A stretch of DNA of 64,000 nucleotides from Allolobophora icterica (Eukaryota; Annelida; Clitellata; Crassiclitellata; Lumbricidae), in contig OY744609.1 in NCBI GenBank assembly GCA_963556255.1, forward strand, positions 20,186,609-20,250,608, given 5' to 3'. Positions within the stretch are counted from its first letter, which is position 1, and each line of letters starts with the position of its first letter. Below, in pieces: positions 1 to 9,387 of the stretch. Made by a program: the position numbers and the translations under genes. The notes under the pieces are model-generated. The model was given only the letters and a program-made list of their open reading frames with translations. It ran no database searches and was not told where the DNA came from.

Positions 1-1259
1 GACTCTGTCACATAGGCCCTATAGCTTGTTTGAAAGATAATTATATATGTTACTCATTTGTTTTAAGTTACTTTTAACTTGTTCGAACTAGCAAGGGCGT
101 CCGGGGGGGCGCCAGGAGGCGCATAATTTGCGCCCCCTGGATTTTGCAAATATTTTTTTTTTAAATAAAAAAATTTGATTATTAGGATTATTACAACAGT
201 CGCAACGCGATTTTCAATGCGAAGAAACACTTAATGATTTAGGTACCGGGTAGCCTAATTGTCCGTGATTATCATTTTTTTTCTATGCACATTTTTTCTA
301 TGCAAAAGCGTCAATCTCTCCCGAACAAAATTGTTTTGCCCCCTTCTAAAAACTTTTGCGCCCCCCCAAAAAAAATTCCTGTTGTCGTCGTCGTTGCTAT
401 TATTATCAATATCAATATCAATATATGTTTTATTGCAACCAAAAAAACAAAAAAAACAACAGAACAACAGAAAAAACCCAGATAACCGGCGAGGTTATAC
501 ATCATTTACAAGGATTTCATTGCTAAAAAAAAATTTCCGCGCTGTTATACTCAGGAATGAGAACAAATTAAATGTCGCTGGAAGCAAAGGGCGTCCCCGA
601 AGGATATAGAAATCCCGCTGTTGGGGCACCCGTACGAGACAATTACCAGCATTAACAATGGCTACAGCCGCTACACGAATACTGCTCCCTCCTGTGAATC
701 CTAATCGGGTCTAGCCTGAACAAGATCTATTGTAAACATTCAGGAGGGAGCATCTAGGATAATGTTCTGACTTAACTATCCTTAACTAAGAAATCTTAAC
801 TAAGTAGCTCTGGGCCCGGGCTCCGGTGTGGTCATCATGTCACAGATGCAACAGATGCAACAGGAAGGGGTGTTGGCTTCATTCTAAACAGTAGCAGGAT
901 AACCAGATTCTGTTAGGAATGTCCGTATTCGTTTTTTGAAGTCTAGTCGATTCCTAGCAAGTCTTATTAGCTAGGCTATGTAATAGTTCGCTTGGTTTTG
1001 GCATTGGTGTCGTTTACCTTTGCATCTTAACAACAGTTACGTACTGTTGACGACTAATTCCATAGGCTATATACTGTTGACAATCGATTGCGCTTCGAAC
1101 CGCCGATTCGACCGGTTTGTATCCTATAGCGTTGACTCGAGTTTTACAATAGGCCCTAGTGTATTTAGGGCCTATTAAGAACATCGACTACAGTAGGCCT
1201 ACTTTGAGATTCCACATACAATTTCTCTACACAGTACACAAACGAATCTATCAACACCG
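1..1259. other. Non-coding flank, no gene recognised
   Basis: No reading frame here resembles a protein. The stretch has a G-run with a GC-rich hairpin-like block near 90-145, poly-T and poly-A tracts around 150-180 and 420-470, and an interrupted palindrome formed by TGCTCCCTCCTG near 683 and its complement near 741. TAGGCCTA-type motifs recur, for example near 1193. It may contain old transposon debris, but no ends or target duplications could be fixed. Confidence 0.5.
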
Positions 1260-1374
1260 TGCAAACTTTTAATTGTGATGAAAATCTTCTCTGTAAGGTC
1301 CGATCATATTCGGAAATGAACTCTGAAGATAACGCTGGTAATGATTTTTACTGGCGATAGGGAACGCTTTGTGA

Positions 1375-1710
1375 TGACGTTGTAAAACCGACACCGGTGA
1401 CAATTTCTGTCTGGTGATAGGATAAGTTAGCCTTTTAACGTCATAAAAATTGACACCAGTGGTGAGTGATATTGTTATAAAAACCGACATCGATAGCGGT
1501 TTTAGAAATGACACCGAATTGCGTGGCAATGGGCTTTATGGTGACGATTTGAACCTGGCCATGGAAAAGATACTATGGGAGAAAGGATGGATTGACACCG
1601 GTGATGGGTTAGCGGTGACATATGATTTATGCCTTGTTTTTAGTGGTGCGGTTTAGTTGAACTGACACCGGATAAACGCGGCTCTTATTCAAGCGGTGAC
1701 ATTTTGAGTA
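1375..1710. repeat. Dispersed GACACCGG motif cluster
   Basis: The motif TGACACCGGTGA and close variants recurs about six times in 320 bp (near 1388, 1451, 1487, 1510, 1592 and 1661), spaced roughly 25-85 bp apart. Several copies are followed by GGTGA, making the short palindrome TCACCGGTGA or near it. It is not a tandem repeat because the sequence between copies differs. It could be a decayed minisatellite or a cluster of protein-binding sites. Nothing else identifies it. Confidence 0.4.
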
Positions 1711-1947
1711 GGGCCAATAATTGAGTGAAGTTTATATCACACTTAGGAAAAGCGGACCGTTTGTAAGTATAGGCCTATAAGGAGAGGGATAATATGAAGA
1801 TAAAGAGAAGATAGAATAATAATAGGAGGAGTGATAAGAAAATAAGATATAGGAGATAGAGGAGGCAATAAAGGGAAGACAGGACGATAATCCTTGCGTT
1901 AGGGCAGTTATAAGTTCGAAGCAATGCGCAGTTGTGACTATTATAAG

Positions 1948-2605
1948 CATAGGCGTAGACTCTGGGGGGGAGCCGGGGCACGTGCCCCCAATAATTGAGG
2001 AGCCGGGGCAATGCCCCCCAAAATCGAGAGGAGAATTTCTTCAAATATTGAAATATTATGTTTCAATATAGACAAATTTCTTCAGAAACAGAAAAACAGA
2101 GACACAGAACTGAAATACTATAAGAAATTCGTAATGAAAAGAAATATTTATTTTTATCTTCGATATCTTCAATATGAAATGAATTTACATGTAAACAAAA
2201 ACCCCATTTCATGCGCATTAATGTAACACCGACTGTCCAGACCACAGGTGAAAAGTTTTTTCGGCTTTTTATTTTAAACAAAATCAAAAGAAAAACTCAA
2301 ATTAAAAAAAAATAAATTTCTTACTTTTTTACAAGTTATTTTAGTAACATCGATTTAATGATTTTTAATTTTCGGAAATCGCAACTGAATTAAATTGAGT
2401 CTGAGCTCTTGTTCGAGCCATTTTTCATGATTTTTGATTCGATATCCGAAAATCTTAAAAACAACCAAAACAACAAAACCATAGCAACAACAAAAACGAA
2501 AAAAACAAAAACAAAAACTTTTCATCTTGAAAAAGCTTGGTTTTTTGGCACCTCTGGTCCAGACCCCATATGCCCCCCAATATTTTGGACAAGTTTACGC
2601 CAGTG
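1948..2605 (-). mobile_element. Non-autonomous hAT-type element, long copy
   Basis: The ends are CATAGGCGTAGACTC and the complement of CACTGGCGTAAACTT. They are flanked by ATTATAAG (1940-1947) and ATTCTAAG (2606-2613), an 8-bp target duplication with one mismatch, as expected for hAT transposition. The same ends bound the copies at 4377-4524 and 61601-61738, which lie in the opposite orientation and are only about 140 bp long. This copy has about 500 bp of AT-rich interior without a convincing ORF, so it was mobilised in trans or is a deletion derivative. Confidence 0.8.
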
Positions 2606-2741
2606 ATTCTAAGATACGGTCTACTTGAGTTAGTTTCTTTTATAAAGACGTTAAAGTGTCGTGTGTTGCTCGTACACCTTCTGTTATATTCCAGGAGCGA
2701 AAAACACCGAACATTATTCTTCCGGGGTGTCATCGAGAACA

Positions 2742-3586
2742 TCGATATAAATAAAGCGAGAATTCCTATGTGTCTGTCTGTCTGTCTCTTTGACCGGGCT
2801 TAACTTCTACAATTTTGCACCTTTTCACTCGAAACCTTCACTACTGTGTCGGCCTCGGCACCGGACACCCAGTGGAGGGGTTCGCGTACCCCCTTTTGAC
2901 CGCTAACATGGTGAAAATCCCCCAAAACTCTACCCAACCGACCGTCCCTCACGCTTCCACTGCAAAGCGGTTCTATTTATGGCGCCGGTATTCCCCAACG
3001 TCATTAATAATGCGCATAACGCTCTTCCACTGCCAAGCGGTTCTATTTATGGCGCGGGTGATCCCCAACGTCATTAATAATGCGCATAACGACGTTGTTA
3101 ACTTTCCCACAAAATTTTATTACGATCGATTCGAACTATATTCATCGTTTTACAGCAAAATTGTATGTTCGGCTAGATTTCTGCCGTTTTCTTTAATCCG
3201 CCAACGCCGGGTTCACCCTCTTCGACTGCGAAGCAGTCAGTCCACGGGAGACTGCGAAGCAGTCTCCCCCTAAGGTCGCCAGACGCCATAAGGGCCTCCA
3301 AGACTGCGAAGCAGTCGCCGCCACAGGGCTACTGCAAAGCAGTAAGTCCACGGGAGACTGCGAAGCAGTCGTCGCCAGAGGGCGACTGCGAAGCAGTCAG
3401 TCCACGGCAGAGGTCTCCGCAGTACGCCAGAAGGCGTACACAACACTGCGAAGCAGTGTCCCCCACAGGACGCCTAAATTTCTTCCTTATTCGCTACACG
3501 CATTTAAACTTATACCTAAATTTGTTGCTTATTCGCTACATGGATTGAAACTTATAACCCCGGGCAACGCCGGGTAAACCTGCTAG
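2742..3586 (+). mobile_element. Non-autonomous Helitron-like element, copy 1
   Basis: It starts with TC (TCGATATAAATAAAG, then a CTGT-rich block) and ends CTAG. The sequence lies between a host A (2741) and T (3587), the A^T insertion rule of Helitrons. About 12 bp before the end is a GC hairpin, CCCGGGCAACGCCGGG. The copy at 4555-5104 shares both ends and part of the body. There is no Rep/helicase ORF. Inside are two direct copies of a ~73-bp unit (about 2952-3018 and 3025-3091, containing CTATTTATGGCGC) and a cluster of perfect palindromes (3224-3458). Confidence 0.8.
3224..3458. repeat. Seven GACTGCGAAGCAGTC-type palindromes
   Basis: Seven 15-base self-complementary motifs occur at 3224-3238, 3250-3264, 3302-3316, 3330-3344, 3356-3370, 3384-3398 and 3444-3458. 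The outermost pair varies as G..C, T..A and C..G, so complementarity is kept when bases change. Spacers such as AGTCCACGG also recur. Each motif could form a small stem-loop in single-stranded DNA or RNA. Two degraded relatives (ACTGCAAAGCGGT, ACTGCCAAGCGGT) sit upstream near 2956 and 3029. Confidence 0.85.
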
Positions 3587-4048
3587 TTGTTAATAAGTCG
3601 CCTACGCTCTGAGGCGTCCTTGTAAAAATCTGAAGCGACCCAGAGTCTGGGACACTTCCAACTTTGTACGCGATGTATTACCGATAAAATTTTGTCCGCG
3701 CTCTGTGCACAATGCCTATGGAGGGCCGCATTAACCAGTCTGCTCAATATGTTTTAGCATGGCCACCTCCCCCCCGCATTCAATGGGCCCACGACTGGAG
3801 TCGGAATACTGCAGGAGAAACAGAATTTATTACACCAAATAATTATTTGTTCACCAGAGTCATTAGTTCAGTTTAAGCAATAATTTGGACTATAAGCAAA
3901 TTTGAAATGTCAGCCACGCAATCAACTGCTGTGTAGGCCTAATGGCCTATAGTATACATGCGTTTCTTTTGGCTCAACTTCCTTCAGTTAATCTATCAAC
4001 ATAATATCCGATGTCCCGTCTGTCTGTCGCGTAACTTTGGGCTAAAGG

Positions 4049-4345
4049 CTAAAGTAAGCAAAGCCAGCTTCCCGTTAAAGTTATCTTGCGAGATATTAGC
4101 CTTTTACTGCTGCAAAATCGTTCTTGCATGACATCATCAAAATTAATTGTTTCAGCCGTCTCTCTTTCAGTGGACACCATTGCCAAATTCGTCAATCGCG
4201 TCTTGCTCATTGTGCACCTTAAATGAGTTTTATTCAGTTTCAGTTCTGAAAAACTTCTCTCACAGCTAGCAGCACTGACGCACATTGTTAAAAATATGCG
4301 TAGCGCAATCGTAAGGATTGGGAGATATCGCGTATTCCACTTCAC
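4049..4345 (-). pseudogene. hAT transposase C-terminal remnant
   Basis: The 98-codon minus-strand frame contains PILTIALRIFLTMCVSAASC, then ERSFS, then L-R-x-T-M-S-x-x-R-L-x-N-L-A. This is the conserved C-terminal dimerisation block of hAT transposases, in the subgroup close to vertebrate ZMYM-like and 52-kDa-repressor-like proteins. The catalytic core that should lie upstream (higher coordinates) is missing: the frame opens at 4345 and a hAT MITE begins 31 bp further on. It is therefore a fragment, not an active gene. The family call rests on the SCERSFS and MSxxRLxNLA motifs. Confidence 0.75.
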
Positions 4346-4376
4346 AGTTCATTGTAAAACTTCCAATACTTCCCAG

Positions 4377-4524
4377 CACTGGCGTAAACTTGTCCAAAAT
4401 ATTGGGGGGGGGGAAGGGATTTGGTTATTCATTCTACACTTGTTGCATTGGTGTAGTCCATCTCAATAATTGGTAATTGGGGGAGGGGCACCTACCCCGG
4501 CTGCCCCCCGAGTCTACGCCTATG
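4377..4524 (+). mobile_element. hAT MITE, 148 bp
   Basis: It starts CACTGGCGTAAACTTG and ends with the complement of CATAGGCGTAGACTC. It is flanked on both sides by CTTCCCAG (4369-4376 and 4525-4532), a perfect 8-bp target duplication. It is the same family as 1948-2605 and 61601-61738. The interior has G-runs and no coding capacity. Confidence 0.9.
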
Positions 4525-4554
4525 CTTCCCAGTCTTTAGCAGTCTTGCCTGTAA

Positions 4555-5104
4555 TCTATATAAATAAAGAAGAAACTCTGTCTGTCTGTCTGTCACAGAT
4601 CTTAGACCGCGATGCATTTCTACACCTTTCCACCTTTTCAGTCCAAACCTTCACTAATGTCTCGGGGTGGGCATTACACACCCAGTGTGAGGATTCGCGT
4701 CCCCCGTTTCACCGCTTCCATGGTGTCCCGGCCCAAAAACTGTCCGAAACGCCACAAAAAATTCAAATCAACCTATTTTCATTCTCACTCGCCAGGTGGC
4801 GCTGCGGTTTAAGCAGCGTTATTTTTCTGATTTCACAGTTCTGTTGCTTATTCGCTAGAGGGATTGAAATTTATATCTAGAGTTAGCTTTTCATATTTTC
4901 AAAAACAGCCCTAACCTTATTTTGCAGAATATAACACGTTCAGAATATAACACGTGGTGGTGGTGGTGGTGTTGGTGGTGGTGTTGGTGGTGGTGGTGGT
5001 GGTGGTGGTGGTGGTGGTGGTGGTGGTGGTGGTGGTGGTGGTGGTGGTGGTGGTGGTGTGGATTGAAACTTATAACCCCGGGCAACGCCGGGTAAACCAG
5101 CTAG
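4555..5104 (+). mobile_element. Non-autonomous Helitron-like element, copy 2
   Basis: The 5' end is TCTATATAAATAAAG followed by a CTGT tract. The 3' end is the hairpin CCCGGGCAACGCCGGG followed by TAAACCAGCTAG. It lies between host A (4554) and T (5105). It matches copy 1 (2742-3586) at both ends and through the CCAAACCTTCACTA region, but lacks the palindrome cluster. A GGT repeat (about 4953-5058) has expanded just before the 3' hairpin. The apparent poly-His frame over this repeat is an artefact. Confidence 0.8.
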
Positions 5105-5585
5105 TTTACTAGATAAATGCGATTCCGCTTCCTTTTCTGTAATTCTGTTTAGTGTTTAACTTTTTAAGATAGACCTCTGAAAGTAAGGCCGCCCCTAACG
5201 ATCAACCGAAGCCAAGCCGACTTGACACAAGTGACGGTTTCTTTCTTTCCTTCTTTTTCTTTCTTTCTTTCTATGCTACTATTTCATTTTTTATCCAAAA
5301 TTCACTCTTTTATTTTTCCTCAACCCTAGTTTTACCGCCCCTGTAAAAGTGCCGCCCAGGGCGACTCGCCCATCTGCCCCCTGCACGTCACTGCAAACAA
5401 CCCGATGACTCATCGGTGTGTGGTCGCTGACAATTAAAAAATTTACAATACAAACGCGCGTTTAACTTGCTGACGGTAATTACGCTTTTCCATTACTTAC
5501 AGTTACAAATTACAAGTTGACTGAACTAAGTGAGCAATCGTTCTTTTCATGGAGCCTCGTACTGACTGTTACCAGTTTAGGCTAT
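5105..5585. other. Non-coding spacer
   Basis: No gene is seen. A short TTTC tract lies near 5242-5272. The last five bases, GCTAT (5581-5585), are the left target duplication of the LTR element that follows. Confidence 0.5.
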
Positions 5586-6017
5586 TGTCGCGGTCGACTC
5601 CTTCGATCGCAACGACGAACCAACGAAGGAACTATTAAAAGATCTTTATTTAAAAATAAAGTCGATTAAGTGTAGAGTAAGTCAACTCGTCTATCAAATA
5701 TCACAATCGTAGACAGCACACAGGTTGGCTGGTCTCGATTGAACGTTATACGATCAATGTTTCAACGTTTACAAATCTTCGTCAAAAGGCCCTTAATGTA
5801 CAGCAGGTCTATCTTATATAGAGTTCTCCCGGATTCCAGAACGTTCTGTGACGTCACTGTACTTTTCCCTGGAAAGTCCTACTGAACACGTATATCCTTG
5901 TTGCATGCACCGAATTAATGTTGACAGCTTGCTGCAGAATTTTCCGTGCGTTGTAAACAAGCTTGTTGACACGTCGGTTTTCTTCCCTTGATGCATGCAC
6001 CCGCGTAGACCACGACA
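5586..6017 (-). repeat. 3' LTR of element A
   Basis: 432 bp, beginning TGTCGCGG and ending CCACGACA on the plus strand. It is matched by 15832-16263 with one difference noticed by eye (ACACG against ACGCG near 5970). It should supply the polyadenylation signals for the minus-strand transcript. Confidence 0.95.
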
Positions 6018-6031
6018 TTCCCTCCGCCCTC
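6018..6031 (-). promoter_or_regulatory. Polypurine tract of element A
   Basis: Directly inside the 3' LTR the minus strand reads GAGGGCGGAGGGAA, a purine run with a single C, in the position where plus-strand DNA synthesis is primed. Confidence 0.75.
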
Positions 6032-6212
6032 AGACGATGACACGTCTTCAGCACCATCCCGAACGGGTCATCACGATCAAGCCGGGCCTCCAGACTCCAT
6101 CTCGATACAGCATATACAACCAAAACAAAACACATCAGTTAGTCAACTTATCCACACAATTTGCGGGCTCGATCCTTGTGTGTCGGGCCATTTCCCCCCT
6201 TCACCATCCGAG

Positions 6213-8717
6213 TCACAACCGAGAGAGGAAATCAGCCACCGTGTTCTGACGTCCAGGACGATATCGAAAGTCCACGTTAAACTCTTGCAATGCTAACGCC
6301 CAACGAGTCAGTTTCGCACTCTTAGGGCTTGCATCTGTGAGATAAGACAAAGGATTATGATCTGAATAAATGATTATCTTTGATAAGAATATCCATGACT
6401 TGAATCGTTTAAGTGCCCAAATTACTGCGAAAGCCTCTCTCTCAATTGTAGACCAATGCATCTGTGTATCTGTAAGTTTAAGGCTAGCAAAAGCAATTGG
6501 TTTTTCCTGACCTTCTTTGGTCCACTGAAACAAGCAACACCCAACCGCGGTGGCACTTGCGTCAACACTTAAACCAAATTCCTTAGTGAAATCAATGGTA
6601 TGCAACTGTGTAGCTTTACTGAGATCATCCTTTAACTTATCTAGTGCTTCTTGATGCTTTTGCTCCCAAGGCACCTTCGTAGGTATGTTATCTCGTGTCA
6701 AATCAGTTATTACCCGTGCTTTTTCAGCTAAAGCAGGTATAAAATTTCGACAGTAACTGAAAAAACCCATAACCTTTCTAACTTCTTTCTTTGTTGTTGG
6801 AGGATGGATATCATTGATCGTAGCGATCTTACCTGGATCAGGTTCAATACAACCTGACCCTACTATATGGCCAACAAACTTTATTTTGTTTTGTGCAAAA
6901 TTACATTTTCTTAAATTCAAAGTGAGTCCTGCTTCCTCAATAGTTTGCAAGAATTTCTCTAGATGTTCTAAATGGTCATTCCAATTCATTGAAACCACTG
7001 CCATATCATCGACGAATGGTTCGGTAAAACTTCGCACTGGATGTAAAACTTGGGTCATAGCACGAATAAAGGTATTGCTAGCGGACTTGAGTCCAAACGG
7101 CATCCTTGTGAACTCAAAAAGTCCTGCATCACATACGAATGCCGTAAGCCATCGATGTTCTTTCCGAACTGGAATTTGCCAATACCCCGATTTCGCGTCG
7201 AAAACACTAATAAACTTTGCCCGTCCCACCTTTTGTAAGATGTCAGCAATGTCTGGGGTCGGGTAACAATCACCTAGAGAATATTTGTTAACATGGCGAT
7301 AATCAATTGCCAATCGAACGCCATTTTGACCTTTGGGTCCCTTTAAAACGCAAACTACCGGACTGGCCATTTCACTTTTCGATGGTCGAATGATGTCTAA
7401 TGCCAACATTTCTTCTATCTGGCGTTGTACTTCAGGTTTAAGTAGCTCAGGTACTTTATATGCCCTTAAACGCTTAGGAGTGAAATCATGAGTTATCTTA
7501 ATCTCATGTTCTAATACTGGACAATACCCAGGTTTATCCACAAATACTGCCGAGTGCCGATCCAAAACTTCAAAAAGTTGCTTCTGTTCCTCTTGCGAAA
7601 GATGCGCTATAATCAGAGGATCAATTCGCTTACTCGGGCTTATTTGTTCACGTTCTTCCTGATCTACAACCTCTACTATACCAAATTCTTCATCTTGATC
7701 AACAATTACTGAACAGCTATTGATCATCGCTTGTTCGAGTCGTTCATGGTATCGCTTGATCTTATTTGCGTGTAAATGTCTTTGTTTTCCCTCTATTTCT
7801 ACTATATAAGAATATGGGGATTTAACCTTGACTACGGTAGCAGGTCCTTGCCATCGACTATAAAATTTAGAACTACCAAAATCTGGTGCTAATACTGCTA
7901 CTTTATCTCCAACTTCGTATTTTCTGTCAGTACTACGCAAGTTATAATAATCTGCATACCGCTTTGTTTCTATATCACTATAGTAATCTGCATAAACTTT
8001 CGCGAATTCGAGGTTTTCCTTCAGTGATTGGAGATACTCTTCGGGTGATTTACCTAAGTTAAGAGGTACTTTTCGTTCGCCAGCCCACGATTCCTTCAAC
8101 ACACTAAGTGGACCCCGAGGAAGAGTTCCATAAACCATAGTGAATGGCGAAATATGAGTCGTGCCTGAAGGTTTTTCTCTAAGGCTCCACAGAACAAACG
8201 GTAACAATTGGTGCCATCCACGAGGATCAGATTGAGCAAGCTTAAAGATCATGGTTTTCAAGCTTTGGTTGCATCTTTCAACCAATCCAGCTGCCTCAGG
8301 ATGTCCAGGGGTATTAAATCTGGGACTACAACCCATTCGCCGCAAGAATTCTTTCGTCAAACGACTGGTAAAGTTGGTACCACAATCAGAACTGATGATC
8401 CTTGGAATAGAAAAAGTTGTAAAAACTTGCAACAGAGCTTCACAAACTCCCTTTGCATTCAGCGATCTAAGAGGATACGCCATCGGCCAACGAGAAAATT
8501 TATCCACCAGAACCAGAGCATAATTGTACTGGGGTTTCGATTTGTTGGATTCTCCAGTCACTACCATAGGGCCAATACAATCCATATTTAGATGGTTAAA
8601 ACAGAGTTCATCCGCCCTCGGAATAGGAGTGATCGGGACTCGATCTGCCACTTTAACTGGAGTTCTTAGTTGACAAATTTGACAAGACGCACAATATTCG
8701 CGAATCCTCTCATCCAT
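6213..8717 (-). CDS. Element A pol: integrase, RT, RNase H
   Basis: An 834-codon open frame, the distal part of a pol gene cut by the LINE. It opens just before the two cysteines of the integrase zinc finger (CASCQIC). The integrase core follows: MDCIGPM for the first Asp, then SDCGTNF and a Glu in GLVERCNQ with 35 residues between, the D,D-35-E triad. Reverse transcriptase begins near residue 430 with an FVDD catalytic box near 569, a variant of YVDD. RNase H covers about residues 700-834 (SVDASA, EREAFAV, YSDHNPL) and ends the frame. The methionine at 8717 is internal to pol and not a natural start. The frame has no internal stops, so decay after the LINE insertion is slight. It would act in cytoplasmic reverse transcription and nuclear integration. 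Confidence 0.93.
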   Translation of the reverse strand: MDERIREYCASCQICQLRTPVKVADRVPITPIPRADELCFNHLNMDCIGPMVVTGESNKSKPQYNYALVLVDKFSRWPMAYPLRSLNAKGVCEALLQVFTTFSIPRIISSDCGTNFTSRLTKEFLRRMGCSPRFNTPGHPEAAGLVERCNQSLKTMIFKLAQSDPRGWHQLLPFVLWSLREKPSGTTHISPFTMVYGTLPRGPLSVLKESWAGERKVPLNLGKSPEEYLQSLKENLEFAKVYADYYSDIETKRYADYYNLRSTDRKYEVGDKVAVLAPDFGSSKFYSRWQGPATVVKVKSPYSYIVEIEGKQRHLHANKIKRYHERLEQAMINSCSVIVDQDEEFGIVEVVDQEEREQISPSKRIDPLIIAHLSQEEQKQLFEVLDRHSAVFVDKPGYCPVLEHEIKITHDFTPKRLRAYKVPELLKPEVQRQIEEMLALDIIRPSKSEMASPVVCVLKGPKGQNGVRLAIDYRHVNKYSLGDCYPTPDIADILQKVGRAKFISVFDAKSGYWQIPVRKEHRWLTAFVCDAGLFEFTRMPFGLKSASNTFIRAMTQVLHPVRSFTEPFVDDMAVVSMNWNDHLEHLEKFLQTIEEAGLTLNLRKCNFAQNKIKFVGHIVGSGCIEPDPGKIATINDIHPPTTKKEVRKVMGFFSYCRNFIPALAEKARVITDLTRDNIPTKVPWEQKHQEALDKLKDDLSKATQLHTIDFTKEFGLSVDASATAVGCCLFQWTKEGQEKPIAFASLKLTDTQMHWSTIEREAFAVIWALKRFKSWIFLSKIIIYSDHNPLSYLTDASPKSAKLTRWALALQEFNVDFRYRPGRQNTVADFLSRL

Positions 8718-9387
8718 TCATTCAACCACCTGGCATGCCTTCGCCCGCCAACCAGCCGTCGTAAATCGCAGAGTCTCCCCTCACATTTTGACCAGCTACA
8801 CCTACTTGTGTTTTTCTCCTTTCCTTGGATCCGCACTACAGACTCTAGAAATGGAAGCCGTGAGTTCTTCTACTTGATCTCACAGGAACTTGTCTCACTG
8901 CATATTGTTTTTTTTTCTACGAGAACTTCTGAGCCATAGAACTTTGCTTGCCCTGACTAATGACTATCCCACTGTCAGATGATTGACTGATGCATAAGTG
9001 TGCTGCCAGTCGATTGATGCATAATCTCCCGCAAAATGCGGTTGTCGCTTATACAAATAAGAAACGTACATTTCCCACAAATTGGGATCGCCATTTATTG
9101 ATCACTTAGCGCACTGTTTCATGCACTTATTTGTCGCTGTAAACACCTAGTTTTTCTTTTCATTTTTTCTTAGCAGATGCAATGTTTCGTTGTCGCTTAT
9201 ATAGTTAAGAATTGTTTGTCTTCCCTCACAGTTTCCATTTAGCTAAGAAATGCTCATCTTTCGCCACACACTGGAAGTTGATTTAGTAATTACTCAGTGT
9301 ACCACACCTTGCACTCACTTGATGTTGTAACCCTGATCCACTCTAGTTAAGCTATGCTGTAGAGCAGCGGCCGCCATCAGGCGTTAG

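Noticed and set aside
4891..5085. Minus-strand frame with a long poly-histidine run
   Set aside because: It is a translated GGT/ACC microsatellite inside a Helitron-like element.
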